The position numbers were made by a program, and so were the translations under genes. From contig CAWCHV010000007.1 in the NCBI GenBank assembly GCA_963795435.1, positions 2,170,001 through 2,234,000 of the forward strand: a stretch of DNA of 64,000 nt. Reading direction: 5' to 3'. The notes under the pieces are model-generated. The model searched no databases. It was not told the origin of the DNA and saw only the letters and a program-made list of their open reading frames with translations. Below, one piece after another: positions 35,114 through 44,931 of the stretch (the stretch's first letter is position 1; every line of letters starts with the position of its first letter). The DNA is from JAFKFI01 sp963795435. Its GTDB lineage: Bacteria; Pseudomonadota; Alphaproteobacteria; Acetobacterales; Acetobacteraceae.

Positions 35114-35935
35114 ATGAGCGATGCGACGGACGTGTTCGAGATCATCCGCACCACCCGCGCCATGCGGCGGCTGAAGCCGGGCCCGGTGCCGGACGCGCTG
35201 ATCCGCCGGATCCTCGAAGCCGGCATGTGCGCCGCGAATGGCGGCAACGCGCAGCAATGGCGCTTCCTCGTGGTCAAGGATCCGGCGATCAAGCAAGCGG
35301 TGCAGGTGCTCTACAAGCGGGCCTTCGACAAGGTGGTCGGTCCGCGCTACGCGACCAGCGCGCCGCCGCCCGGTGTCACGCCGGAGCGTTACAAGCGCCA
35401 GCACGCGGCCGTGGAATATCTCACAGAGCACTACCATGAGGCGCCGGTGTGGATCGTCGCCTGCCTGCAGGACGGCCCCTCGCCGCCGACCCGCTGGGCG
35501 GGCGCGTCGATCTATCCGGCGGTGCAGAACATGCTGCTCGCCGCCCGCGCGCTCGGGCTGGGCTCGACCCTCACCACGCGGCACCTGCTGTACGAGCGAG
35601 AGGCCGAGGAAGCCCTCGGGCTGCCCTCGGGCGCGCATTCCTACGCGATCCTGCCGATCGGCTACCCGATGGGCAATTTCGGGCCGGTCGGGCGGGGGAG
35701 GCTGGGGGATTTTGTTTTCGCGGAAAGGTGGGGGCAGGCTTACCGAGGAGGTAGACGCTCTCGTGAACCCCCTCACCCTGCCCTCTCCCCCAAGGGGGAG
35801 AGGGAAAGAACGTCGGTTCAGATGCTGGACGCGATCCAGTCCTTGAGCCGGCTCTTGGGCAGCGCGCCGACTTGCGTGGCGGCGGGCTTGCCGTCCTTGA
35901 ACAGGATCAGCGTCGGAATGCCGCGCACGGCGTAG
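35114..35935 (+). CDS. Nitroreductase family protein with abnormal 3' extension
   Basis: FMN-dependent nitroreductase-like enzyme. Residues 1-~215 look normal: VFEIIRTTRAMRRLKPGPVP, MCAANGGNAQQWRFLVVKDP, PAVQNMLLAARALGLGSTLT and AILPIGYPMGNFGPVGRGRL, then FAERWGQAY. The family normally ends about here. The frame instead continues through a GC-rich hairpin repeat (translated PHPALSPKGERER) and on into the antisense of trxA, stopping only at 35933-35935. A one-base shift after GQAY would give a TAG within four codons. It follows the binding-protein gene by four bases. Confidence 0.78.
   Translation: MSDATDVFEIIRTTRAMRRLKPGPVPDALIRRILEAGMCAANGGNAQQWRFLVVKDPAIKQAVQVLYKRAFDKVVGPRYATSAPPPGVTPERYKRQHAAVEYLTEHYHEAPVWIVACLQDGPSPPTRWAGASIYPAVQNMLLAARALGLGSTLTTRHLLYEREAEEALGLPSGAHSYAILPIGYPMGNFGPVGRGRLGDFVFAERWGQAYRGGRRSREPPHPALSPKGERERTSVQMLDAIQSLSRLLGSAPTCVAAGLPSLNRISVGMPRTA
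35769..35805. repeat. GC-rich hairpin repeat, copy 2
   Basis: CCCCTCACCCTGCCCTCTCC then CCCAAGGGGGAGAGG forms one strong stem-loop. It matches one end (CCCTCACCCYGCCCTCTCCC) and hairpin of the longer copies. It lies within the nitroreductase 3' extension, 13 bases from the end of convergent trxA, and could serve as a bidirectional terminator. Confidence 0.65.
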
Positions 35936-36144
35936 TTGTTCGGCGTCACCGGATTGTCGTCGATGTTGACCTTGGCGATGGTCAGCTTGCCGCCGTATTC
36001 CGAGGCGATTTCCTCCAAGGCCGGGGCGATGGCCTTGCAGGGACCGCACCACTCCGCCCAGAAGTCCACCAGTACTGGCCCGCTCGCCTGCAACACGTCG
36101 CTGGCGAAAGACTGGTCGGTGACGGCCTTGGTGTTCTCGCTCAT
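35818..36144 (-). CDS. trxA: Thioredoxin
   Basis: Cytosolic disulfide reductase, 108 aa from the ATG at 36144 (MSENTKAVTDQSFASDVLQA). The active site is DFWAEWCGPCKAIAP, the cis-proline loop is AVRGIPTLILFKDG, and the C-terminus ends PKSRLKDWIASSI. It is the last gene of the tsaE-amgK-murU-addB-addA-trxA series. Because of the addA frameshift, the addA frame happens to run open into trxA, but trxA has its own start and normal length. Confidence 0.95.
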   Translation of the reverse strand: MSENTKAVTDQSFASDVLQASGPVLVDFWAEWCGPCKAIAPALEEIASEYGGKLTIAKVNIDDNPVTPNNYAVRGIPTLILFKDGKPAATQVGALPKSRLKDWIASSI

Positions 36145-36199
36145 CGGGCGCCTTTCATCCGGTTTGTAGGGGCGAAGGTGGGGGCAGTCGGGCGCTCGA

Positions 36200-39100
36200 T
36201 CAAGCCACGAGATCAGGCAGGGGGGCGCCAGGCGCGTGCGCGTCCAGTAGGGCGTCCGGCAGCACGACGACGCGCGCGGCACGGGTCCACACCAGGGCGC
36301 AGCGCACCGGCCGCTCGGGAAACACCGCGCGCAGCACCGCGCGATAGGCGGCCATCTGGCGCAGATACAAAAACGGCGTCTCCTCCGGCGCGCGCGGCGG
36401 GTCGCGGTTGGTCTTGAAGTCGGCCACCAGGACGTGATCGGGCAGCACGGCGAGCCGGTCCACCAGCCCGCCCACGACGGACCCGGCGACCAGGCCGGTG
36501 AGCGGCACCTCGGCGCGGCTGCCGGGGCCGAACAGCGGCGCGAGATCGGGGTGAGCGAGGATCGCCAGCGTCTCCTCCCGATGACCTCCGCCGTTTCGCG
36601 CGCCAGCCCATGCCCGGGCCGGCCGAGCCAGGCACGCGCGGCGGCCGCCTGCTCCGTCGCCGGCAGGGCCGGAAGATACTGCAGCAGCGCATGGATGAGC
36701 TGGCCGCGCTGGAAGCGCTTTTCCCCCGCCGCCCCCGCCAGCGGCGAAACCGCGTGCGGCACCGGGCCGAGCCCCGCGCCGTCGGGCCGGCTCGGCGCCA
36801 GCGGCTCGGGTCGCGCCGGCTCGGGCGGCGGCGAAGCGGCGCGCCAGTCCGGCGAGGCGCCCGCCCACGCCGGCAACGGTGTCGCCGGGCCGGTCTCGAC
36901 GGCGGCGGCGCGCTCGGCCTCCTCACGCTGCGGTGATTCCAGGCGCAGCGCCGTGCCCCACTCGCCGAACGGCACCTCCTCCGCGCCGAGCGCGTCGAAG
37001 CCGGCGCGAACCAGATTGTACCAACACTCGTCCCGCGCCGGCTTGCTCGGCTCCCAGCCGCACACCACCAGCCGGTCCTCGGCGCGGGTCAGGGCGACGT
37101 AGAGCAGCCGGTTGTGTTCCGCCATGCGGCGCGCGCGGACCCGCTCGCGCACCCGATGGGTGGCGGCGCAGGCGACCTCCTTGCGCGGCGCCCAGAGCGG
37201 CACCGCCACTCCCGTCAAGGGGTCGCCCTCCCAGAGCAGCGGGCCGTCATCCGGCGGCAGCGCGGTGGTGTCCGGCAGGACCACCAGCGGCGCTTGCAAT
37301 CCCTTGGCGCCGTGCGCGGTCATGATCCGCACCGCGCCGCCCGCCGCCTCCGCCTCGCGCTTCACCTCGGCACCCGACTGCCGCAGCCACTGGACGAAGC
37401 CCTGCAACGCGGGTGGATGGTTCCGTGTGTAGGCCAGTGCCGCGTTCAGCAACTCGTCCACCGGCTCCGCCGCCTCCGGCCCGAGCCGCGCGTAGAGCCG
37501 CGCCCGGCCGCCAAGCGGACCCAGCGCCTCCGACAGCAGCGCGTGCGGCGTGGTGTAGTCGACACGCGGCAGCAAGGCGGAGAGAAATGCCCAGGCCGCC
37601 TGCCAGCGCGCATTCTCCCCCGCGCGCCGCCGCAGCGCGTCCCACAGCGCGCCGTCGCGCCCCACCGCAAGCGGCATGAGGTCGTCGTCGGTGAGGCCGC
37701 CGAGGGGGCTGGTCAGCACGCAAGCGAGGGAAAGATCGTCGTGCGGCAACAGCAGCACGTCGCACAGGGCGAGCAGGTCCTGCACCGCCGGCTGTTCGGT
37801 CAGCATCAGCCGGTCGAGCCCGGCCACCGGCACGCCGCGCGCCTTCAGGGCGCGGACCAGCGCGCGAGCGAAGGCGTTCCTCCGCCGCACCAGCACCAGC
37901 ACGTCGCCCGGCGCGAGCGGGCGGGCCTTGCTCGCCAGCAACACCTCCCCGCCGGTCTGCTCGCACAACCAGTCGGCCAGCCTGTCAGCGAGGAGCTGTG
38001 GGGCGGAGCGCTGTTCGAGATAGTCCGGCGGTATGCTCCACGGCTCGCTCGGCGGCGGCTCGGAGCGGGGCGCCAGCGGCCATAGCTCGACGCAGCCTGC
38101 CTGCCCGGCGCGGTCGGCGATGTGACGCAGCGCCTCGCCCGGCTCGGCCACGCCGGCGGCGGCGAGCGGGTTGGCGAACACGCGGTCCACCAGGGTCAGC
38201 ACCGGCGCGGTGGAGCGGAACGACACGTCGAGCCGCACGTCGCGCCAGGGATGCCCCGACTCCCCCACGCGAACGGCGAGCAGGTCGCGCGAGCGGTCGA
38301 ACTCGTCCGCGTCCGCGCCCTGGAAGGAGTAGATCGACTGTTTGCGGTCGCCGACCGCGAACACCGTGCGGTTCGCCTCGCGCGCGCCGTGACCCGCGAA
38401 AAACTCGGCGATCATCGCGTGCGCGATGCGCCACTGCGCCGGCGAGGTGTCCTGCACCTCGTCGAGCAGCAGGTGATCCAATCCGCCATCCAGCTTATAG
38501 AGCACCCAGGCGGCGCCAGGATCGACCAGCAGGCTGGAAGTCCGGCCGATCAGGTCATCATAGTCGAGCAGGCCTCCGTCTTCCTTCCGCGTCTCGTAGG
38601 CGCCAAGCACCGGTTCAGCCAGCCTCACGAGGGCGAGCGATGCCTGCGCCACGAGAAACGCGCAGCGATCGTCGTCCACCCGCAGAACGCGCGCGGCCTC
38701 AGCGGCAAACACGCCAGGAAGCTCCGGCCATTGCTCGGCGAGCCTGTCATTGACCATACGGCTCGCGGCGAACGGTTCTCCATCGCCCTTGAGAAACTCC
38801 CCGCGCCAAGCGCCCCAGTGCTCGGCACGATCGGCGGCGCACAGACCCAGCCATTCGAGCAGCCGGCCGCTCTTTTCGGCGCACTTGGGCGAGCCGTCGC
38901 GATGCACCCGTCTGGCGGCCTCCACGAGCGCCGCTTCCTCGGGCCAAGTCACCGCGGCGGCGATCACATCGTGCGGATCCGCCTCGGTGATGCCCAGAGC
39001 GCGGCGTTGCGCGGCGGCTAGGTCGGGCAGTTCGAGCGCGCGGGCGAGGCGCGGCCGGTCGGACTGCAACCCCGCGACCAGCCGGCCGAACCCGTCGAGC

Positions 39101-39654
39101 GTCGCCAGCCCCGCCAAATCCCGCAACGCAAGCTCATGCGCGGGCGAGGCGGCGCTGGCCAGCATGTGCTCGCGCGCGTCGCGCAGCGCCTCGTCGGCGT
39201 CGCGGTCCTCGATCAGCCGGAAATGCGGCGAGAGCCGCGCCTCCAGCGGAAACCGCCGCAGCAGCGACTGGCAGAAGGCGTGGATGGTGCCGATCCGCAT
39301 TCCGCCCGGCAGGTCCAGCACCTCCGCGAACAGCGCCCGCGCCTTCGTCCGCGACTCGGGGTCGGGAGCAGTGCCGAGCCGCCCTAGCTCGGCATCGAGC
39401 GCGGCGTCATCCAGCGTCACCCATTTGCCGAGCACCTTGTGCAGCCGGATCGCCATTTCAGCGGCCGCCGCCTTGGTGAAGGTCAGGCATTGGATGCGCG
39501 CCGGGTCGGCACCCGACAGCATCAGCCGGAGCAGCCGGTCGGTCAGCAGCTTGGTCTTTCCCGACCCGGCGGACGCGGCGACAAAGGCGGAGACGGCCGG
39601 ATTGGAAGCCTTTCCTTGCTCCTCCTCCGCCCGCTGGCGCGCGAACCCGCTCAC
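36200..39654 (-). pseudogene. addA: Double-strand-break repair helicase AddA, frameshifted before nuclease domain
   Basis: UvrD-like helicase/nuclease subunit of AddAB. It starts with GTG at 39654, overlapping the addB stop (GTGA). The helicase part is intact: AFVAASAGSGKTKLLTDRLL (Walker A), QCLTFTKAAAAEMAIRL, LLLDEVQDTSPAQWRI, VGDRKQSIYSFQGAD, LYVALTRAEDRLVVCG. Near 36580 the frame breaks between ETAEVI and EETLAILAHPDLAPLF. Loss of one base would explain it (VIREETL expected). The correct frame then gives the nuclease motif DHVLVADFKTNRDPP and ends ...APLPDLVA at 36200. Unless corrected, the made protein lacks the RecB-like nuclease. Confidence 0.8.
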
Positions 39655-42600
39655 GGCGCGTCATCCGCGACCGCCCACTCCGCAAGACGGGCAAGCTGGG
39701 CATAGTCGGAAAACCGCGGACGCTCGCCGGGATGCGGCTGGGCGAGATAGCAGCGCGCGGGATCATCGAAGGCGTCGACCAGGGCGAGCAGCTTCTCCTC
39801 GGCTGTGGCGATCCCGGCGGCGAGCTCGGTCGGGTTGCCCTTGAACAGCTGCCGCACCACGCCCGGCTCGAAGCCGCCGGTGAGATGCCAATAGACCAGT
39901 TCCCCGGCCTCGGCGGCGAGTTCCGGACCGAACGCGCCCGCCGCCGCCATCACCGCCTCGAGCGGCAGTTGCGAGGCGAACCCGGCGGCCACCTGCGTCT
40001 GAGAGGGCGGGGTGCCGGTCTTGTAGTCGATGATGACCAGCTTGCCGTCCGGCCGCCGTTCGATCCGGTCGGCCCGCCCGCGCAGGGCGAAGGTACCGCC
40101 GGGCCGCTCGAACCGATGCTCGCCGGCAATCTCGGTGAGCAGCGCCACGGGGGGTGCGGCGCTGCGCCGGTCGATTTCAGTCTCGACCACCCAGTCGGCG
40201 ATGCGCGTGAAGCGGGGGGTCCACCAGGCGCGCAACGCGTCGCGCAGCCCGGCCCGCAGCAAGGTGCCGTGCATCGCCTCGCGCAATCTCTCATGCGCGT
40301 CGGCAGGCCACGCCGTGCCGTGTTCGCGCAGGAAGCTGTGCAGCCCATGATGCGCCAGCTCCCCGTAGCGCGCGGCGTCGGCCGACTCGTCGAGTGGGTC
40401 GAGCGGACGGAGGCGCAGGATGTGGCGCGCGTAGATCGCATACGGGTCGCGCAACCAGGTTTCTATCTCCGTGACGCTGAGCCGGCGCGGGCGCAGCCGC
40501 ACGTCCGGCAAGGGCCGGGGCGGCGCCGCCGGTCGCGGACCGTCGGCCGGTTGCCCAAGCAGGCGCGCCCAGTGCGCCGCCGGATGCCCAGCCAGGACCG
40601 CGCCCTGCCCCGCGAGGAAGGCGTCGAGCCGGGTCAGCCAGCGCGCCGGGACGGCGGGCGCGCCGTCGCGGCGGTGCGGGCAGGAGAGAACGACCTCGGC
40701 CGACGCGCAGGCCGCGGAGACGAAATCATGCGCCGCCTGTCCGACCCGCTCCTCGGGCGAGGGCAGGCCGATCCGCTCGCGCATCCGCCGGCTGAGCCAG
40801 GGCCCCGGCTCGGTCGCCGGCGGCCACACGCCCTCGGTGAGCCCACCGAGCACGATCAGCTCGGCGCTCTGCAGCCGCGCCTCCAGCAGCCCCCAGATGA
40901 ACACGCGGGGATGTTCCGCCCCACCCCGGCCGCGCAGCGCCCGGCGGGTGCGCACGGTCTCGCCCTCCAGCACCGCGTCGAGCAGCGCGGGCAGCCGCTC
41001 GACCGGCTGGTTGGGCAAGCCCGGCAACACGGCGAGGATGGACGCGAGATGCGTGGCCAGCGCCTCGCCCTCCTCGGCACCCCAAAGGCGCGTCGCGCCC
41101 GAGGCTTCATCAGTCGCGGCCAGACGTTCCGCCGCTTCGATGAGTGCCGCGAACGCTTCCCCAGGCGCGACCTCCACCGCGGCGCTGGCGACCCGGAGTG
41201 CGGGTGCGAGGCAGCCCTCCAGGCGCGCGAGAAACGCAGCCGCATCGTCCTTTCCATCACCGCGCGCGCGCCTTGCCGCGAGGCGGAGTCCGGTCAGGCC
41301 GGGCGTCGGCCGTGGGCCGCGCAGCGCGAGGCGTTCCAGGCCGCGCGCCGCCTCGCGGCAGGCGGCAGGTGGGAGCCCGGCGGCGGCAAGCGGGTGCTTG
41401 AGCAGCGAGAGCAGCGCGACGGGCGACAGCTGTTCGGCGACGGCATGGGCCAGCAAGCGGAGGAACACCGCCGGCGGGGTCGCCGCCAACGCCTCGCCCG
41501 CGCTGTCGTCGGCCACCACCCCGTAGCGCAGCAGTTCGGCGGAGACGCGGCCCGCAAGGTCGCGGTCGGGTGTCACCAACGCCGCGCGCGCGCCCGGCGT
41601 CTCAAGCGCGCCGCGCAGCACGAGCGCGATCGCGGTGGCCTCCTCCTGCTGGTCGGCGGGGCTCAGCCGGTGGAGGCCGTCGGTACAAGGCGTCTCCGCG
41701 CCGCGCCACTCACTCATCGCGGCGGCGGGGAGGAGGGCGGTGCTCAACATGTGCGAACCGCGCGGGTGGCACGGACCCCCTCACCCCGGCCCTCTCCCCC
41801 AGGGGGGAGAGGGAGAGGAAAAGCCCTCCCCTTGGGGGAGAGGGTTGGGTGAGGGGGAGCCAAGGCCGCACGTCCCCCCGAGTCGCCCCCAACCCCACCA
41901 GCACCCCGCGCATCCCCGCCTGCGGATGCGAGGCGTCGAGCGCGTCCCACGCCGCCGCGTCCATCGCCGTATCCAGCCCGGGCAGCACTACCGCCCCGTG
42001 CTCCATCCGGGCCACGACGCGCAGGAGCCGCGCCACGGCCGGAACGGCGCCCGTCGTGCCGGCGATCAGCACGGGAAAATCGGGCGGCGCCGCCTCCCAC
42101 ACCGCTGCCTGCGCGCGCAGCAACATCACCTGCCGCGCCGCGGGGTTCATCAAACCCTGCTCGGCCAGCCAGTCCGGCCAGAAACGGGTGACAATCTCCA
42201 GGAACGCCAGCGTCTTTTGCCAATGCGCCGCGTGTTCGGGATCGGCTGCTTCGGGCAGGCGGGCGGCGAGGTCGATCTCGGCCAGTTCCGCCTCGTCCAT
42301 CAGCCCGGCGAGTTCGGCGGCGAGCGGCCAGGCGCGATCGGCGGTGCGCGGCGCGCCGTCCTGCCCGCCCATCGCCAGCGCCAGACGGGTAAGGGCCGCG
42401 AGCCGCGGCTCGGGCTCGACGGCGGGCGGCAGATCGAGCGCGCCCGCGAGCGCCAGCGGCGCTTCATCCAGCGCGCCGAACGCGGTCATGCGCGGCAGCA
42501 ACAGCGGCCGTCCGCCTGCCGCCCGGAGAAAGGCGTCGGCCAGCGCCCGCGCCGCCCGCCTCGTGGGCAGCAGGATCATCCCGCGCGATACCTCGACAGG

Positions 42601-42681
42601 ATCCGCCCCAGTCCGGCGCAGCCATTCCTCGGCGATCGCGTCGAGGAACGGGACATGGGCGGGGATGGTGAACAGGTTCAG
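39651..42681 (-). pseudogene. addB: Double-strand-break repair protein AddB, interrupted by repeat
   Basis: Second subunit of AddAB (RecBCD-like). The N-terminal part begins NLFTIPAHVPFLDAIAEEWL; its only well-placed start is a CTG at 42681 overlapping the murU stop (CTGA). It continues RGMILLPTRRAARALADAFL to LVGLGATRGDVRPW. At 41857 it enters a two-hairpin repeat (reading LPLTQPSPPRGGLFLSLSPL), loses frame and stops at 41710. The remaining ~690 residues are open in another frame from about 41750 (MLSTALLPAAAMSEWRGAET) and include the nuclease motif KLVIIDYKTGTPPSQTQVAA near the C-terminus. One gene is thus split by an insertion. Confidence 0.78.
41776..41857. repeat. Two-hairpin GC-rich repeat, copy 3, inside addB
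   Basis: CCCCCTCACCCCGGCCCTCT-CCCCCAGGGGGGAGAGG, a linker GAGAGGAAAAG, and CCCTCCCCTTGGGGGAGAGG followed by GTTGGGTGAGGGG. Its reverse complement matches copy 1 in order and spacing. It sits between two parts of addB that are otherwise continuous, so it has inserted into, or grown within, the coding region. Confidence 0.8.
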
Positions 42682-43421
42682 CGGGCGGCTCCGATGGCGC
42701 GGATTTGCAGGAACGACTCGGCCTCCGCGAGATCGGCCGGGGTGGAGAGATGGAACCACAGCCCATCATGCACCATCGCGCGCAGGCGGCCGGCGGCGAT
42801 CGCGCGGTCCCAGAGGAGATTCATGCTGAACGGCCCATCCGGCGCCCCGTCGAGCAGCTTGGGCGCGACGAGCTGCACGCCAGCATAGATGTAGGGCACC
42901 ACCTCGCGCTCCCTCCGCCGACGCGGCGCGCCCCAGGGGTCGAGCGCGAAATCGCCGAGCCCGGTCTCGGCCTGGACCTGGAAGGTGCGATGCACCAGCA
43001 GCACCGCGTCGACCTCGTCCGGCCGGTACAGATCCGCCATGCGGGCCAGCGCCGGGCGAGGACCGTCGACCCAGAAGGCATCGCCGTTGACCACGTAGAA
43101 CGGCCCCTGCCCAAGCAACGGCAGCGCCGCGAGCACCGCCCCGCCGGTCTCCAGCAGTTTTTTTTCCGTGCGAAGCACCGTCCGCGGCCCCTGCCCGGCC
43201 TCGGCGCGCGCACTGAGATGGGCTTCGACCCGCTCGGCCCGCCAGTGCGCGTTGACCACCACGGTCTCCACGCCCGCGTCGCGCAGCCGGTCCAGCCCGT
43301 GATCGAGCAGCGACCGGCCGCCGAGCGGCAGCAGCGGCTTGGCGGTCGCCTCCGTGAGGGGGCGCATCCGTGTCCCAAGCCCCGCCGCCAGCAGCATCGC
43401 CGAGTGCGGCCGCACGGTCAC
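42678..43421 (-). CDS. murU: N-acetylmuramate 1-phosphate uridylyltransferase-like nucleotidyltransferase
   Basis: Nucleotidyltransferase (247 aa) of the MurU type, which converts MurNAc-1-phosphate to UDP-MurNAc in peptidoglycan recycling. The N-terminus has AMLLAAGLGTRMRPLTEATA then KPLLPLGGRSLLDHGLDRLR; VVNGDAFWVDG carries the metal-binding Asp. It overlaps the upstream amgK (ATGA) and the downstream addB (CTGA). The pairing with amgK is the main support for the specific assignment; alternatives are other sugar-1-phosphate nucleotidyltransferases. Confidence 0.82.
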   Translation of the reverse strand: MTVRPHSAMLLAAGLGTRMRPLTEATAKPLLPLGGRSLLDHGLDRLRDAGVETVVVNAHWRAERVEAHLSARAEAGQGPRTVLRTEKKLLETGGAVLAALPLLGQGPFYVVNGDAFWVDGPRPALARMADLYRPDEVDAVLLVHRTFQVQAETGLGDFALDPWGAPRRRREREVVPYIYAGVQLVAPKLLDGAPDGPFSMNLLWDRAIAAGRLRAMVHDGLWFHLSTPADLAEAESFLQIRAIGAAR

Positions 43422-44410
43422 GTCCCAAGCTCCGGCGGATTGCCGCGCCGCTCCGGCGGAATCCAGCGGTCAAATGCCTGGGCCAGCGGTGCGGCGGCGG
43501 GGTGACGCAGCGCCGCTTCGAGCAGCCGCCAGGTGCGCGGGCCGTATGCGAGATAGTGCGGTCGCCCATCGCGGCGCGCGAGACGCACCCATTGCGCGGC
43601 GACGCGCATATGTCTCTGCGCCTTGCAGACGGCCAGCGCGGTGCGGAACCCGTCGTGATCAAGACCGGGGCGAGCGGCCAGGAAGCGCTTCACGCAGCGC
43701 TCCGCGAGGTCCGGCGGAATGTCGCGCCTGGCGTCCTCGATGAGCGAGGCAAGATCGTAGGCCGGATGACCGCGCGCCGCGGATTGGAAGTCGAGCACGC
43801 CAACCCGTCTCACGCCCTCGCGCTCCGGCAGCCACATCAGGTTGCCGGCGAAGAAGTCGCGATGCACGAAAACCGCGGACGTCCCAGCGAGCGGCGCGAG
43901 CATGGCGGCGAGCGCGTTCGCGAAATCCCCGCGCGCCACCTCCGGCGCGGGCGTGCCAAACGTCGCCGGCCACCACCAATCGAGCAGGGTCGACGCCGCT
44001 GTCGCGGCCATCGGCCCGCGATCCCAGGCCGGCAGACCATCAGGGAGGGGAGCACGCTGCATCGCCGCCAGAAGGTCGACCGCAGCGTCGAACAGCATCG
44101 CCTCGGTATCGGACGCGAGCAACGCCGAGAAGAGATCGTCGCCGAGATCCTCCAGCAGCACCAAACCCCTGCCCTCGTCGGCGGCCAGCAGCTCCGGAAC
44201 GGAAAATCCGAGGCGGGCGAGATGCCCGCCAACCGCGAGGAACGCGGAAACATCCTCGGGTGGCGGAGCGTCCATCAGCACCGCCGGGCGGGGACCACCG
44301 GTGATCCTCCAGTAGCGGCGGAAGCTCGCATCCTGCGCCAGCGGGGCGACCCGCGTCCCCGCATAGCCCGCGCGCGCCAGGAATCCCGCGATCGCCGCCT
44401 CCCGGCTCAT
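43418..44410 (-). CDS. amgK: N-acetylmuramate/N-acetylglucosamine kinase AmgK
   Basis: Aminoglycoside-phosphotransferase-fold kinase of 330 aa that phosphorylates the anomeric carbon of MurNAc/GlcNAc, giving the substrate for MurU. The start MSREAAIAGFLARAGYAGTR leads to SFRRYWRITGGPRPAVLMDA (nucleotide site), VLLEDLGDDLFSALL, the catalytic FVHRDFFAGNLMWL (HxD) and VGVLDFQSAARGHPAYDLAS (metal Asp). Four-base overlaps (ATGA) connect it to tsaE and murU. Confidence 0.82.
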   Translation of the reverse strand: MSREAAIAGFLARAGYAGTRVAPLAQDASFRRYWRITGGPRPAVLMDAPPPEDVSAFLAVGGHLARLGFSVPELLAADEGRGLVLLEDLGDDLFSALLASDTEAMLFDAAVDLLAAMQRAPLPDGLPAWDRGPMAATAASTLLDWWWPATFGTPAPEVARGDFANALAAMLAPLAGTSAVFVHRDFFAGNLMWLPEREGVRRVGVLDFQSAARGHPAYDLASLIEDARRDIPPDLAERCVKRFLAARPGLDHDGFRTALAVCKAQRHMRVAAQWVRLARRDGRPHYLAYGPRTWRLLEAALRHPAAAPLAQAFDRWIPPERRGNPPELGT

Positions 44411-44868
44411 CGCAATTTCGCCAGCCGGTCCGGCCACCCGCTCAGCGCCGCCTGCCGTGCGGTGCCGCCCGTCAGGCTCAGCGACACGGTGAGCGCGCCG
44501 GACGGGCGCAGGGCACCGAGCCGGTCGGGCCATTCCACCAGCACCACGCCGTCCCGCGCATCGTCCCAGCCGAGCTCCGCGAGGTCGGTCGCACCCGAGA
44601 GACGCCACAGATCGAAATGCGCGGCGCGAAAACCCGGCGTGTCATAGCTTTGCACCAGGGTGAAGGTCGGGCTCGGCACCTCCAGCGAGGGATCGCCCGC
44701 AGCCGCGCGCAGGAAGGCGCGGGCGAACTCCGTTTTGCCGGCGCCGAGCGGACCGTCGAGCAGGATCGCGTCGCCCGGCCGCGCCAGCGCTGCCACCGTC
44801 GCGGCAAGCGCCCGCGTCGCCCGGAGGTCGGGCAGGTCGCGCCGGAGGTCATGGGGGGAGGCCGTCAT
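44407..44868 (-). CDS. tsaE: tRNA threonylcarbamoyladenosine biosynthesis ATPase TsaE
   Basis: P-loop ATPase that stimulates the TsaBD complex in t6A37 modification of ANN-decoding tRNAs. The 153 residues contain Walker A ILLDGPLGAGKTEFARAFLR, the EVPSPTFTLVQSYD segment, HFDLWRLSGATDLAELGWDD and VVLVEWPDRLG. It is the first gene of the series continuing to amgK, and its partner tsaB lies at 54.6 kb. Confidence 0.9.
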   Translation of the reverse strand: MTASPHDLRRDLPDLRATRALAATVAALARPGDAILLDGPLGAGKTEFARAFLRAAAGDPSLEVPSPTFTLVQSYDTPGFRAAHFDLWRLSGATDLAELGWDDARDGVVLVEWPDRLGALRPSGALTVSLSLTGGTARQAALSGWPDRLAKLR

Positions 44869-44931
44869 CGGCGGCAATCTGCCGCAGGCGCGGAGTCGCG
44901 CACAACCGCCGAGATCGGTAGTTTGCCGCGC

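Noticed and set aside
35818..39654. A continuous 1278-codon open frame joining AddA to thioredoxin
   Set aside because: After the addA frameshift the wrong frame happens to stay open into trxA; the ~140 residues between are Arg/Pro/Cys-rich nonsense, while the correct addA frame ends normally at 36200 and trxA has its own start.
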